Shown one piece after another: positions 41,891 to 49,442 of a stretch of DNA of 64,000 nt. Every line of letters begins with the position of its first letter. Within the stretch, counting starts at the first letter, position 1. This DNA is from Winogradskyella forsetii (GTDB taxonomy: Bacteria > Bacteroidota > Bacteroidia > Flavobacteriales > Flavobacteriaceae). The stretch spans positions 3,064,001-3,128,000 of the forward strand of contig NZ_CP053348.1 in NCBI RefSeq assembly GCF_013394595.1, written 5' to 3'. The notes beneath the pieces were generated by a model. That model was given only the letters and a program-made list of their open reading frames with translations. It ran no database searches and was not told the origin of the DNA. Position numbers and translations under genes: made by a program.

Positions 41891-42514
41891 TTATTTCAAA
41901 AGCAAATAGATTAAGTTACCAATACCAACCACACCAGTAAGGCAACCTATAATGAAGTCCATTTTAGTAGCAATATACGTCAACTTATGTTCAATTTTAC
42001 TTGCGACTGTAGCATATACCGCATATAGAAAAAAGGAACCCAAAGTAGATCCAATTGAAAAGTATAAACTATTTTGTAACGAGTATTCAAAAAACTCTAA
42101 TCCTATTAAAAAGGAGATTGTGGTAAAGTAAAACGGAATGGCGATCATATTAAGCGATGACATTACAATACCATGCACATAGGCTTTGGATTTCTCAATT
42201 TCTACTTTTTTCTCCTGTTTGTCGGATGTAAAGTGCAATCTAAAAAAATTAATGGACAGCAGAATCAATATTCCTGTTCCCACTTTTTGAATCAGCGTGA
42301 TGTATTCTGAATTTTCCATTAAAATACTGGAGAAATAAGCCCCAATATTCGCTTGAAAAAACAACACGGTAGCATAACCGCCAATGAGAAAGTAGGCCGA
42401 TTTTCTGCCACTTTTTAAACTGAATTTTACAACAGTCATATTTAAAAAACTAGGTGTGATACTGCCCAAAGAAGCAACAACAAAGCCTAAGAGCAAACAG
42501 GTAATAAATGTCAT
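41891..42514 (-). CDS. LysE-family exporter-like membrane protein
   Basis: A 207-residue protein with six membrane segments, the size and topology of LysE/RhtB amino-acid exporters. The first helix has the family's small-residue pattern ending in GSITPSFLNMTVVKFSLKSGRK, matching the LysE GPNxxxxxxxSLxxGRK region in outline. The substrate is unknown. It is the first core-type gene after the accessory array and faces it. Confidence 0.72.
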   Translation of the reverse strand: MTFITCLLLGFVVASLGSITPSFLNMTVVKFSLKSGRKSAYFLIGGYATVLFFQANIGAYFSSILMENSEYITLIQKVGTGILILLSINFFRLHFTSDKQEKKVEIEKSKAYVHGIVMSSLNMIAIPFYFTTISFLIGLEFFEYSLQNSLYFSIGSTLGSFFLYAVYATVASKIEHKLTYIATKMDFIIGCLTGVVGIGNLIYLLLK

Positions 42515-42651
42515 ATAGTATATCTTAACACAAATAAACAGTTTAAGGCATCAATAGTTTACTGCATTTACTATTTAGTTTGGCTCGAATGGATTTAAAA
42601 ATTTTCGTTGGTATTAACTTAAAAGATTTGGGAGATGAGGGGAAAATTGAC

Positions 42652-42707
42652 GGAAGACGGATGACTGAAGACGGATGACAGAAGACGGATGACTGAGGAC
42701 TGAGGAC
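42652..42707. repeat. Eight seven-base tandem repeats
   Basis: GGAAGAC, GGATGAC, TGAAGAC, GGATGAC, AGAAGAC, GGATGAC, TGAGGAC and TGAGGAC follow without gaps, ending 3 bases before the stop of the glycosylase gene on the other strand. Confidence 0.85.
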
Positions 42708-42710
42708 TGA

Positions 42711-43394
42711 CTAAAAGAATTCAGAATACTGCATCACCCTAAAATCAAAGGTGTTGAAATCGGGATTTTTGGCCTTGAGTTGTTTGTATAAAGGCAATCT
42801 GCTAATTGACATATTTGCCGCTCCAGAACCTGAGGTTAGAGAAACGGTTTTTATGGTTCTTAATTTTTTAGATGCTTCGTGTTGCCCAGAATGACATAGT
42901 GAGAATTTATGAATTCTTGGCACTTCATTGTTCACCAATTCTAGTTTTAGATTGTACTCCTTGAGGTGTTTTCTAAAAAAGTATTCTGGGCCGTTTTTAC
43001 TATTGCCTCCAGTAAATAAAATCGTTTCTATATGGGAATATTGTTTTAAATATCCGACCACATCCCTTAGTTTTATATTCTGCATACCCAAATCTGACGC
43101 ATCTATTTTTTCACGTTCTGCACTTTCTACGATGTCACATATGCCTATTTTGTTTTCCTGTAAAAACGTTTTACGTTGGTCGATGGCTTCTTGGGAATTA
43201 TCGAAACGTAAATTTAGATTATGGATTTTATCTATAAACAACCACAGCGAATTGTAATAGCTACCATAGCAAAAATCGACATCTTTTTCCAATAAATCTC
43301 CTGTTGAAAATCTTGGTGGTGGCAAGGTACCGACAATCAGTTTTTTAGTATCCTTTTGAATGAAAGGCTCGTATGGATGTTGGTGTAAAAACAT
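42711..43394 (-). CDS. Uracil-DNA glycosylase superfamily protein
   Basis: A 227-residue protein of the UDG fold. Motif 1 is LIVGTLPPPRFSTG, with YGSYYNSLW following, and the C-terminal motif is SLTSGSGAANMS, in place of the canonical HPSP-type loop. This is typical of the distant UDG family proteins close to family 6 hypoxanthine or deoxyinosine glycosylases. It probably removes a damaged base from DNA; its specificity is not clear. Its ATG shares one base with the stop of the upstream TPR gene (TAATG), so translation is coupled. Confidence 0.78.
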   Translation of the reverse strand: MFLHQHPYEPFIQKDTKKLIVGTLPPPRFSTGDLLEKDVDFCYGSYYNSLWLFIDKIHNLNLRFDNSQEAIDQRKTFLQENKIGICDIVESAEREKIDASDLGMQNIKLRDVVGYLKQYSHIETILFTGGNSKNGPEYFFRKHLKEYNLKLELVNNEVPRIHKFSLCHSGQHEASKKLRTIKTVSLTSGSGAANMSISRLPLYKQLKAKNPDFNTFDFRVMQYSEFF

Positions 43395-44116
43395 TACAAC
43401 GTTTTTAGCAATCGCTCAACCTCAACAATAGTGTTTCTGTAAATACGTCTGTTCGGTTTGGTCATGTTTTGGGATTCTGCGTAAATCTGTTCCAACAAGG
43501 CCTTACCTTCATCAACACGATTATTTTCTATGTAAAATTTTGCCAATTCTAAACGTTCATTATAATTAGAATACGGTCGGTCAATTTGCTTTAATTGTAC
43601 TTCTGCCTGTTCTACTTTTCCTAATTCCTTTAAAGCCAAACCGTAAAAAAACTGTTGCTCAGAACCTTTAAATTCTGTTTTGCTTTGTATGGCTTCAGCA
43701 TGCTCAACCACTTTAACATAATCCTTTAGCCGAAAGTAACAAACGATCAATTGTTGCCGAGCAAATAAATCATCTTGCACTGTATCTTCTAGCGTCTTCT
43801 TATAATTGACTATGGCATTAGGTATATCTTTGTTCTGTATATAAGCCTCAGCCAATTCCATTCTGTTGGCATACGTATCAGAAAACGCAATTTTCTTTTC
43901 TAAATCTCTGATTTTCTTGGTAGGATTGATAATGGATGTAATTTCATCTTGAATCTTATCCGCATCATTTTTATTATAAACTTGGGTAATAATATAAATT
44001 ACAGAACCAATAACAGGAATGAAAAATATAAGAAAATACCAATAATAAGGTTTATGGTTTTTGTACACATGATAAATACAAAACGCCTGAAGGGCAACAA
44101 TTAAATAGTAATACAT
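43394..44116 (-). CDS. Membrane-anchored TPR protein
   Basis: A 240-residue protein. Two hydrophobic segments near the N terminus (about 3-20 and 24-45) show the Pro-containing pattern of small PLDc_N-like domains. About four TPR units follow (YANRMELAEAYIQNKDIPNAI, FARQQLIVCYFRLKDYVKVVE, and others). It is probably a cytoplasmic-face scaffold. It is translationally coupled to the glycosylase gene through TAATG. Confidence 0.72.
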   Translation of the reverse strand: MYYYLIVALQAFCIYHVYKNHKPYYWYFLIFFIPVIGSVIYIITQVYNKNDADKIQDEITSIINPTKKIRDLEKKIAFSDTYANRMELAEAYIQNKDIPNAIVNYKKTLEDTVQDDLFARQQLIVCYFRLKDYVKVVEHAEAIQSKTEFKGSEQQFFYGLALKELGKVEQAEVQLKQIDRPYSNYNERLELAKFYIENNRVDEGKALLEQIYAESQNMTKPNRRIYRNTIVEVERLLKTL

Positions 44117-44230
44117 GAAAGATGGTTAGAATTCTAAATATACTAACTTTTTAAGACTCTGAAATTAAGAATTAGCAGAAACAACAAACTAAAGACCTTT
44201 CAAGTTTTAAAAACCTAAAAGGTCTGAAAA

Positions 44231-44989
44231 TCATCGCGTAAATACCAATTCATTCTCAGAAGATAATTCTTCACTGAACCCATAATTCTCGTGATTAAAC
44301 CCTTTTATATCGTCAATGGTCTTGGCATTTGTGTCAATAATATATCTCGTCATTAATCCTCTAGCAACCTTGGCATAAATCGCTATAATTTTATACTTAC
44401 CATTTTTAAATTCTTTAAACGCCACATTCACTACAGGCACTTTTAAGGCTTTTGTATCGATAGCTTTAAAATACTCGTTACTCGCCAAATTTAGGAACAG
44501 TTCATCATCTTCCAGTTCGTCGTTTAAAGCCTTTGTCACTTTATTATTCCAGAATTCGTAAAGGTTTTTATTGTTTCCCACTGCCATTTTCGTACCCATT
44601 TCCAATCGGTATGGTTGAATTAAATCCAAAGGCTTTAAAATACCATATAATCCTGAAAGAATTCGGACGGTATCCTCAACTTTATCCAGTTTTTTGGTAT
44701 CAATGGTATATGCATCCAAACCTCTATAAACATCGCCACTAAAGGCATAAATGGCCTGCCTTGAATTGGCTTTTGTAAATGGCAATTCCCAGTCTTGATT
44801 ACGCTCGTAGTTTAATTCTGCCAAATTATCTGAAATGCTCATGAGTTTAGATAAACTCTTAGGAGATTTCTTTTTTAATAATTTATTTAAGCGTTCGGCT
44901 TCTTCCAAGAAACGACCTTCTGTTGCTTTTGTCGTTGGCAGTTCGGTTTCGTAATCCAAGGATTTTGCTGGTGATAGTACTAGTTTCAT
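44231..44989 (-). CDS. yaaA: Peroxide stress protein YaaA
   Basis: A 252-residue protein from the ATG at 44989. The frame reaches 45088, but the extra 33 residues are translated from a palindromic intergenic repeat and are rejected. The YaaA/DUF328 signature is [14 protein letters not shown], then [31 protein letters not shown] and [10 protein letters not shown]. YaaA limits intracellular iron and DNA damage during peroxide stress in Escherichia coli. The length and motifs are normal. Confidence 0.93.
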   Translation of the reverse strand: MKLVLSPAKSLDYETELPTTKATEGRFLEEAERLNKLLKKKSPKSLSKLMSISDNLAELNYERNQDWELPFTKANSRQAIYAFSGDVYRGLDAYTIDTKKLDKVEDTVRILSGLYGILKPLDLIQPYRLEMGTKMAVGNNKNLYEFWNNKVTKALNDELEDDELFLNLASNEYFKAIDTKALKVPVVNVAFKEFKNGKYKIIAIYAKVARGLMTRYIIDTNAKTIDDIKGFNHENYGFSEELSSENELVFTR

Positions 44990-44994
44990 ACAAC

Positions 44995-45012
44995 TTCCTG
45001 CGAAAGCAGGAA
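44995..45012. repeat. TTCCTGC/GCAGGAA hairpin element
   Basis: TTCCTG-CGAAAG-CAGGAA forms a small perfect hairpin 5 bases upstream of the yaaA start. The inverted copy (TTCCTGCTTTCGCAGGAA) is at 45418-45435. Confidence 0.6.
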
Positions 45013-45224
45013 TTTCATTTAAGGTTAAACAATTTTCTATAGTTTTCTTATTGTAAAAATACAACCTAAAATAAAGAGTATCAAACATTCGTGAGAACGA
45101 ATATTGATAGTGTTATAATTGATGCCTATTGCAATGTTAAAACACGTCTCCAATATATGATTCAATAAAGTTTTTACTTCATGCACTTAAACAAGTATTA
45201 GCTTCGGAATGAGACACCTGCTTC

Positions 45225-45362
45225 CGCAGCTATTTGCGTTAAGGATGGAAATGGCATCCTTTTTTTGCAATGGCTGAGCAAAGACGAAGCCATTACAAAA
45301 AAAGATATAATGGACAGCCTGACTCTACGTAGCTTAAGCGGAGTGGAGTAACGCCCAAAAAA
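45225..45362 (+). ncRNA. Candidate structured RNA or intergenic element
   Basis: A multi-stem layout is visible: GGATG (45243-45247) / CATCC (45255-45259), then a long hairpin in which the T run (45260-45266) and AATGGCT (45269-45275) pair with AGCCATT (45288-45294) and the A run (45297-45303). AGATATAATGGACAGCC and a last small stem ending in GGAGTAACGCCC follow. No protein frame fits. Similar intergenic text (AAAGATATAGTGGA, AACGCCC) is, from memory, recurrent in Flavobacteriia. It could correspond to a known Rfam motif such as Flavo-1; this was not checked. Confidence 0.5.
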
Positions 45363-45417
45363 AGTGAATATATAGTTCTAGGCTAGCCCTAAAGCTCGTG
45401 ATTTTACGACTTATAGA

Positions 45418-45435
45418 TTCCTGCTTTCGCAGGAA
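45418..45435 (-). terminator. Palindrome at the 3' end of the RluD-type gene
   Basis: TTCCTGCTTTCGCAGGAA forms a 7-bp stem directly after the stop of the pseudouridine synthase gene. It may end the transcript, though no long T run follows, so it could equally be just a dispersed palindrome. Confidence 0.4.
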
Positions 45436-45436
45436 T

Positions 45437-46468
45437 TTAGACGTGCTTAGCATAGTGCCGCCACTTCTCTATACATTGCTGCATATCTTCAGGAATTTCA
45501 GATTCAAATTTCATAAATTCTCCTGTGGTAGGATGCACAAATCCCAGTGTTCTGGCATGTAAGGCTTGTCTTGGCAGAATCTTGAAACAGTTATCTACAA
45601 ATTGCTTGTATTTGGTAAAGGTGGTGCCTTTTAAGATGCGTTCGCCGCCATAACGTTCATCATTAAATAAGGTATGTCCAATATGTTTCATATGGACACG
45701 AATTTGGTGCGTGCGACCAGTTTCGAGTTTACAGCTCACTAAAGTGACGTAACCCAAACGCTCCAAAACTTTGTAATGGGTCACGGCTGGTTTACCTTTT
45801 TCTTCTTCGTCTTCCAAATAAACTGTGTTCTGTAACCTGTTTTTTGGGTGACGGCCAATATTGCCTTCAATGGTGCCTTCTTCAGCTTCTATGTTTCCCC
45901 AAACCAACGCTACATATTCGCGTTCGCTGGTTTTTTTGGCAAACTGATTCGACAGATGTGCCATGGCTTGTTCGGTTTTGGCAACCACCAATAATCCGCT
46001 GGTATCCTTATCGATACGATGCACTAAACCAGGTCGTTCACTTGAGTTATTAGGAAGGTTTTCGAAATGAAAAATTAAGGCATTTATTAAAGTTCCGGAA
46101 TAGTTACCATGTCCTGGATGTACCACCATTCCTGCGGGTTTGTTGACCACCAATAAATCATCATCCTCGTAAACCACATCGATGGGAATATCTTCTGCAA
46201 TTAAAAGATTCTCGTGTGGTGGATGCTCAAACTTAACAGTAATATAGTCGTTTGGTTTTACTTTATAATTCGATTTTACAGGAACATCGTTTACAAAAAT
46301 ACTACCATCTTTTGCCGCAGCCTGAATTTTATTACGTGTGGCATTTTCAATGAAATTCATTAAGTATTTATCGATACGAAGTGGCTGTTGACCTTTGACG
46401 ACCCTAAACGCGTGATGCTCGTACAATTCGTTGTCGTCGTCTTCGGAAAAATCTGGAATATTTGGCAT
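45437..46468 (-). CDS. rluD: RluD-family 23S rRNA pseudouridine synthase
   Basis: A 343-residue protein. An N-terminal S4 RNA-binding domain (QPLRIDKYLMNFIENATRNKIQAAAKDGSIFVND) is followed by the catalytic domain, with VVNKPAGMVVHPGHGN and the active-site motif HRIDKDTSGLLVVAKT, where Asp is the catalytic residue. GRTHQIRVHM is near the end. It modifies uridines in helix 69-type positions if truly RluD; other RluA-class targets are possible. The start is 9 bases after the stop of the PASTA protein gene, so they are co-transcribed. Confidence 0.92.
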   Translation of the reverse strand: MPNIPDFSEDDDNELYEHHAFRVVKGQQPLRIDKYLMNFIENATRNKIQAAAKDGSIFVNDVPVKSNYKVKPNDYITVKFEHPPHENLLIAEDIPIDVVYEDDDLLVVNKPAGMVVHPGHGNYSGTLINALIFHFENLPNNSSERPGLVHRIDKDTSGLLVVAKTEQAMAHLSNQFAKKTSEREYVALVWGNIEAEEGTIEGNIGRHPKNRLQNTVYLEDEEEKGKPAVTHYKVLERLGYVTLVSCKLETGRTHQIRVHMKHIGHTLFNDERYGGERILKGTTFTKYKQFVDNCFKILPRQALHARTLGFVHPTTGEFMKFESEIPEDMQQCIEKWRHYAKHV

Positions 46469-46477
46469 GGTTGTGAA

Positions 46478-47026
46478 TTAAAGTTTACCATTACCAACAA
46501 CCAAGTCTATCTTGGACGTCAATGGCAATAATGCACCTGGTTTTAAGGGTTTACCTTTATGGGACATGGACATTACGCCTTCTCCTATAGCATCTTTGTA
46601 TGTGATCTCACCAATTTCAAATTCCAAAGCTTCCAATTGTGGTTTTGCCTGTCTAAAGGTTCGTTTTAAGATATTTGGCACTTCAACTTTGCGATAACCT
46701 GAAGGGTTTAAGATTAAATAAATTTTTCTATTTTCCTTAACCTGAGAACCTGCTTTAGGATTTTGTTCTATTACAGAATATTTTGGGTATTTGGGATTAT
46801 AATTTGCAGAATCTTGGATTTCCATAGCCAAATCGTTGTCCTTCAATTCTATTCCTACGGTTTCCAAAGATTTACCTTTTAAGTCTGGCACAATTACAAA
46901 TTCGCCATGATTGGTAGAAATATTTAACCATTTTAAAATAATAAAACACAAGACCACAACAGCTACAATGGCCAATGCTATTTGTTTAAAAAAAACTTTA
47001 CTGGTAAGAAACTTAACAAAACTCAT
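46478..47026 (-). CDS. PASTA-domain membrane protein
   Basis: A 182-residue protein from the ATG at 47026; an ATG at 47032 adds two residues. One membrane helix (FKQIALAIVAVVVLCFIILKWL) is followed by PASTA domains: GEFVIVPDLKGKSLETVGIEL, YSVIEQNPKAGSQVKENRKI and VEVPNILKRTFRQAKPQLEAL. PASTA domains bind peptidoglycan fragments. Here there is no kinase or transpeptidase domain, as often in Bacteroidota, where the protein is encoded next to the RluD-type gene and ddl. Confidence 0.88.
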   Translation of the reverse strand: MSFVKFLTSKVFFKQIALAIVAVVVLCFIILKWLNISTNHGEFVIVPDLKGKSLETVGIELKDNDLAMEIQDSANYNPKYPKYSVIEQNPKAGSQVKENRKIYLILNPSGYRKVEVPNILKRTFRQAKPQLEALEFEIGEITYKDAIGEGVMSMSHKGKPLKPGALLPLTSKIDLVVGNGKL

Positions 47027-47164
47027 ATGCAAATAATTGTTGGCAAAACTAAGAAATTATAGTGGTATTATAACGTTGTACTCACAAAATACGTATGTTT
47101 TATAAATTTAGATTATCGGAACATCTAATTCAAAATTACAAATGCAAACAATCAAAATAAATTA

Positions 47165-47172
47165 TACTTTTA
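47165..47172 (+). promoter_or_regulatory. Putative -7 box of ddl
   Basis: TACTTTTA, one base off TAnnTTTG, ends 47 bases before the ddl start, in the gap between divergent PASTA and ddl genes. Confidence 0.3.
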
Positions 47173-47219
47173 CGGTACGACTATTTTTAATTTAAAAGAC
47201 ACCCATATTCGTGGGCACT

Positions 47220-48200
47220 ATGATGAAAAAAAATATTGCAATAATAATGGGTGGCTATTCTAGCGAATATAAGATTTCTTTAAAGAGCGGCAACGTCGTT
47301 TTTGATGCGCTAGATAAAAACAAATACAATGCGTATCGTATTCATATTTTTAAGGACAAATGGGTTTTTGTCAATAATTTGGATGAAGAATTTGACGTTG
47401 ATAAAAATGATTTTTCGGTTTTGGTGAATGAAACCAAAATAGAGTTCGATTGTGTATTTAATGCCATTCATGGCTCGCCTGGTGAAGATGGCTTTATGCA
47501 AGGCTATTTTGAATTGTTAGGCATGCCACAAACCAGTTGTGCTATGTATCAGGCCGCTTTAACCTTTAATAAGCGCGATTTGTTAGCGACTTTAAAACCC
47601 TATGGCATTAAAACGGCCGAGAGTTATCCACTTAATCTTGGTGATTCCGTTGATGAAGATGCGATTATCGCTAAAGTGGGCTTACCGTGTTTTGTAAAGG
47701 CCAACAAAGCTGGAAGTAGTTTTGGAATCTCTAAAGTTTATAAAAAAGAAGCGCTTCAGGCTGCGATTAACACTTCATTTAAAGAAGATAACGAAATCAT
47801 TATCGAACAGTTTTTAGACGGTGTTGAAGTGTCGGTTGGTGTCATTTCCTATAAAGGCGAAACGCTTGTTTTACCTATTACTGAAATCGTTTCTGAAAAC
47901 GATTTTTTTGATTACCAAGCTAAATATGAAGGTAAATCCCAAGAAATTACGCCTGCAAGAATTTCTGAAGATTATGCGACTAAAGTGACATCCGAAGCGA
48001 AAAGAATTTATGAAATTCTAAAAATGAAAGGGTTTTCCAGAAGTGAATTTATCTTTAAGAATGATCAACCTTACTTGCTTGAAGTGAATACGGTTCCTGG
48101 TTTGACCAAAGAAAGTATTTTACCGCAACAAGCCGCCAAAGCCGGCATTAGCTTGAAGGATTTGTTTGGGAACGCTATAGAGGAAGCGTTGAAGAATTGA
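47220..48200 (+). CDS. ddl: D-alanine--D-alanine ligase
   Basis: A 326-residue ATP-grasp enzyme that joins two D-alanines for peptidoglycan. ATGs at 47220 and 47223 are the plausible starts; a GTG at 47211 is open but unneeded. Motifs: IIMGGYSSEY at the start, FNAIHGSPGEDG, CFVKANKAGSSFGISKV for ATP binding, EQFLDGVEVSVGV and LEVNTVPGLTKES with the Mg-binding Glu and Asn. The length is normal for DdlA/B. It stands divergent from the PASTA-RluD pair, placing cell-wall functions side by side. Confidence 0.94.
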   Translation: MMKKNIAIIMGGYSSEYKISLKSGNVVFDALDKNKYNAYRIHIFKDKWVFVNNLDEEFDVDKNDFSVLVNETKIEFDCVFNAIHGSPGEDGFMQGYFELLGMPQTSCAMYQAALTFNKRDLLATLKPYGIKTAESYPLNLGDSVDEDAIIAKVGLPCFVKANKAGSSFGISKVYKKEALQAAINTSFKEDNEIIIEQFLDGVEVSVGVISYKGETLVLPITEIVSENDFFDYQAKYEGKSQEITPARISEDYATKVTSEAKRIYEILKMKGFSRSEFIFKNDQPYLLEVNTVPGLTKESILPQQAAKAGISLKDLFGNAIEEALKN

Positions 48201-48227
48201 CGATTTTTGAATTACGATTTTTGAATG
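48200..48227 (+). repeat. Two 14-base tandem units
   Basis: ACGATTTTTGAATT and ACGATTTTTGAATG follow directly after the ddl stop. This is a twice-seven periodicity like the other tandem repeats in the window. Confidence 0.6.
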
Positions 48228-48249
48228 CATCACTCAATTCATTAATTCT

Positions 48250-48257
48250 TATCTTTG
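48250..48257 (+). promoter_or_regulatory. Putative -7 box of coaD
   Basis: TATCTTTG fully matches TAnnTTTG and ends 45 bases before the coaD ATG. The nearest TTTG (48220-48223) is 26 bases upstream, slightly long for a -33 element. Confidence 0.45.
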
Positions 48258-48302
48258 TTATAGAAACTAATAAGAGAATTACTTCTTTCGCAGAAAACAG
48301 AT

Positions 48303-48758
48303 ATGAAACGAGCATTATTCCCAGGATCTTTTGATCCTATTACAAATGGACATTACGATATTATACAGCGTGGCATTAAATTATTTGATGAAGTGATTGT
48401 TGCCATCGGTATCAATGCCGAAAAAAAATATATGTTTCCTTTAGAAGAGCGAAAAGCCTTTATTGAAAAATCGTTTGAAAATGAACCTAAAGTAAAGGTC
48501 GTCACCTATGAAGGTTTGACCATCGATTTTTGTGATAAAATTGATGCACAGTTTATTCTTAGAGGACTAAGAAATCCTGCTGATTTTGAATTTGAAAAAG
48601 CGATCGCCCATACCAATAGAAAATTGTCTAAAATTGAAACCGTATTCTTATTGACAGCTGCAAAAACCTCCTTTATTTCTTCTTCTATTGTAAGGGATGT
48701 GATTAGAAATCATGGCGATTATACACAGCTTGTTCCTGATAGTGTTAGGGTTAAATAA
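48303..48758 (+). CDS. coaD: Pantetheine-phosphate adenylyltransferase
   Basis: A 151-residue nucleotidyltransferase of normal CoaD length. The N-terminal FPGSFDPITNGHYDII includes the (T/H)xGH active-site motif. ILRGLRNPADFEFEKAIAHTN and the C-terminal SFISSSIVRDVIRNHGD are the other signatures. It catalyses the adenylation of phosphopantetheine in coenzyme A synthesis. The last 8 bases overlap the convergent response regulator gene. Confidence 0.95.
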   Translation: MKRALFPGSFDPITNGHYDIIQRGIKLFDEVIVAIGINAEKKYMFPLEERKAFIEKSFENEPKVKVVTYEGLTIDFCDKIDAQFILRGLRNPADFEFEKAIAHTNRKLSKIETVFLLTAAKTSFISSSIVRDVIRNHGDYTQLVPDSVRVK

Positions 48759-49404
48759 TATTGTTCCGTCTAGCTTTCTGAACCGCATCCAATTTATTAT
48801 GAACCTGAAGTTTGCGATACATGTTTTCTATATGTTTTCTTATAGTTCCTGTTGAAAGAATAAGGTTTTCCGCAATAGCATTATAACTTAAACCTTTACT
48901 TAATTGTTCCAAGACATCGATTTCACGTTCGGTAAGTTTTATTTGCTCTTTTTCTTCATTATTTTCAACAAACGGATTCCGTAATAATTTCAAGGTTTTT
49001 AGAGCAATTGAAGGATTCATAGCTGCACCACCATTTAAGGTGTCCAAAATACCGGAATGTAAATCACCTGCATTTATTTCCTTTAACAAATAGCCATCGG
49101 CTCCAGCCTTAATGGCATTAAAAATGTTTTCGTCATTATCAAATACGGTGAGCATAATAATTTTAATTTGTGGATATTTTTGCTTCACTTGTTCTGTAGC
49201 TTCAATACCATTTAGTGTTGGCATTTCAATATCCATCAAAATTAAATCTACGCTATTATTTTCATCGAGCTTTTCCAACAAGTCCTGCCCATTCGTAGCG
49301 ACGAACTTTACTTCTAAATCTTCAAAAAAAGACAACTTCTCCGCTACTGTTTTTATGAGGAAATTGTTATCATCTACTATGGCTATTCTTGTTTTCATAT
49401 TCAT
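48751..49404 (-). CDS. NarL/LuxR-type response regulator
   Basis: A 217-residue protein. The receiver domain has the phospho-acceptor Asp in LILMDIEMPTLNG and a conserved Lys in GYLLKEINAG. The C-terminal LuxR helix-turn-helix reads LTEREIDVLEQLSKGLSYNAIAENL then STGTIRKHIENMYRKL. It is encoded 38 bases downstream of a HisKA_3-type kinase on the same strand, its likely partner. It probably controls transcription; target genes are unknown, though the adjoining secreted-protein genes are candidates. Confidence 0.93.
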   Translation of the reverse strand: MNMKTRIAIVDDNNFLIKTVAEKLSFFEDLEVKFVATNGQDLLEKLDENNSVDLILMDIEMPTLNGIEATEQVKQKYPQIKIIMLTVFDNDENIFNAIKAGADGYLLKEINAGDLHSGILDTLNGGAAMNPSIALKTLKLLRNPFVENNEEKEQIKLTEREIDVLEQLSKGLSYNAIAENLILSTGTIRKHIENMYRKLQVHNKLDAVQKARRNNII

Positions 49405-49442
49405 TTCCCATTTAAAAGTGTTCCATTGAATTTAATCTTAGT

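Noticed and set aside
44990..45088. Longer N terminus of YaaA
   Set aside because: It is translated from an intergenic palindrome (TTCCTGC/GCAGGAA), and YaaA proteins begin with MKLVLSPAK.
49112..49429. Plus-strand frame across the response regulator
   Set aside because: Antisense to a gene with clear receiver and LuxR motifs; composition is Ser/Phe-rich as expected of a shadow.
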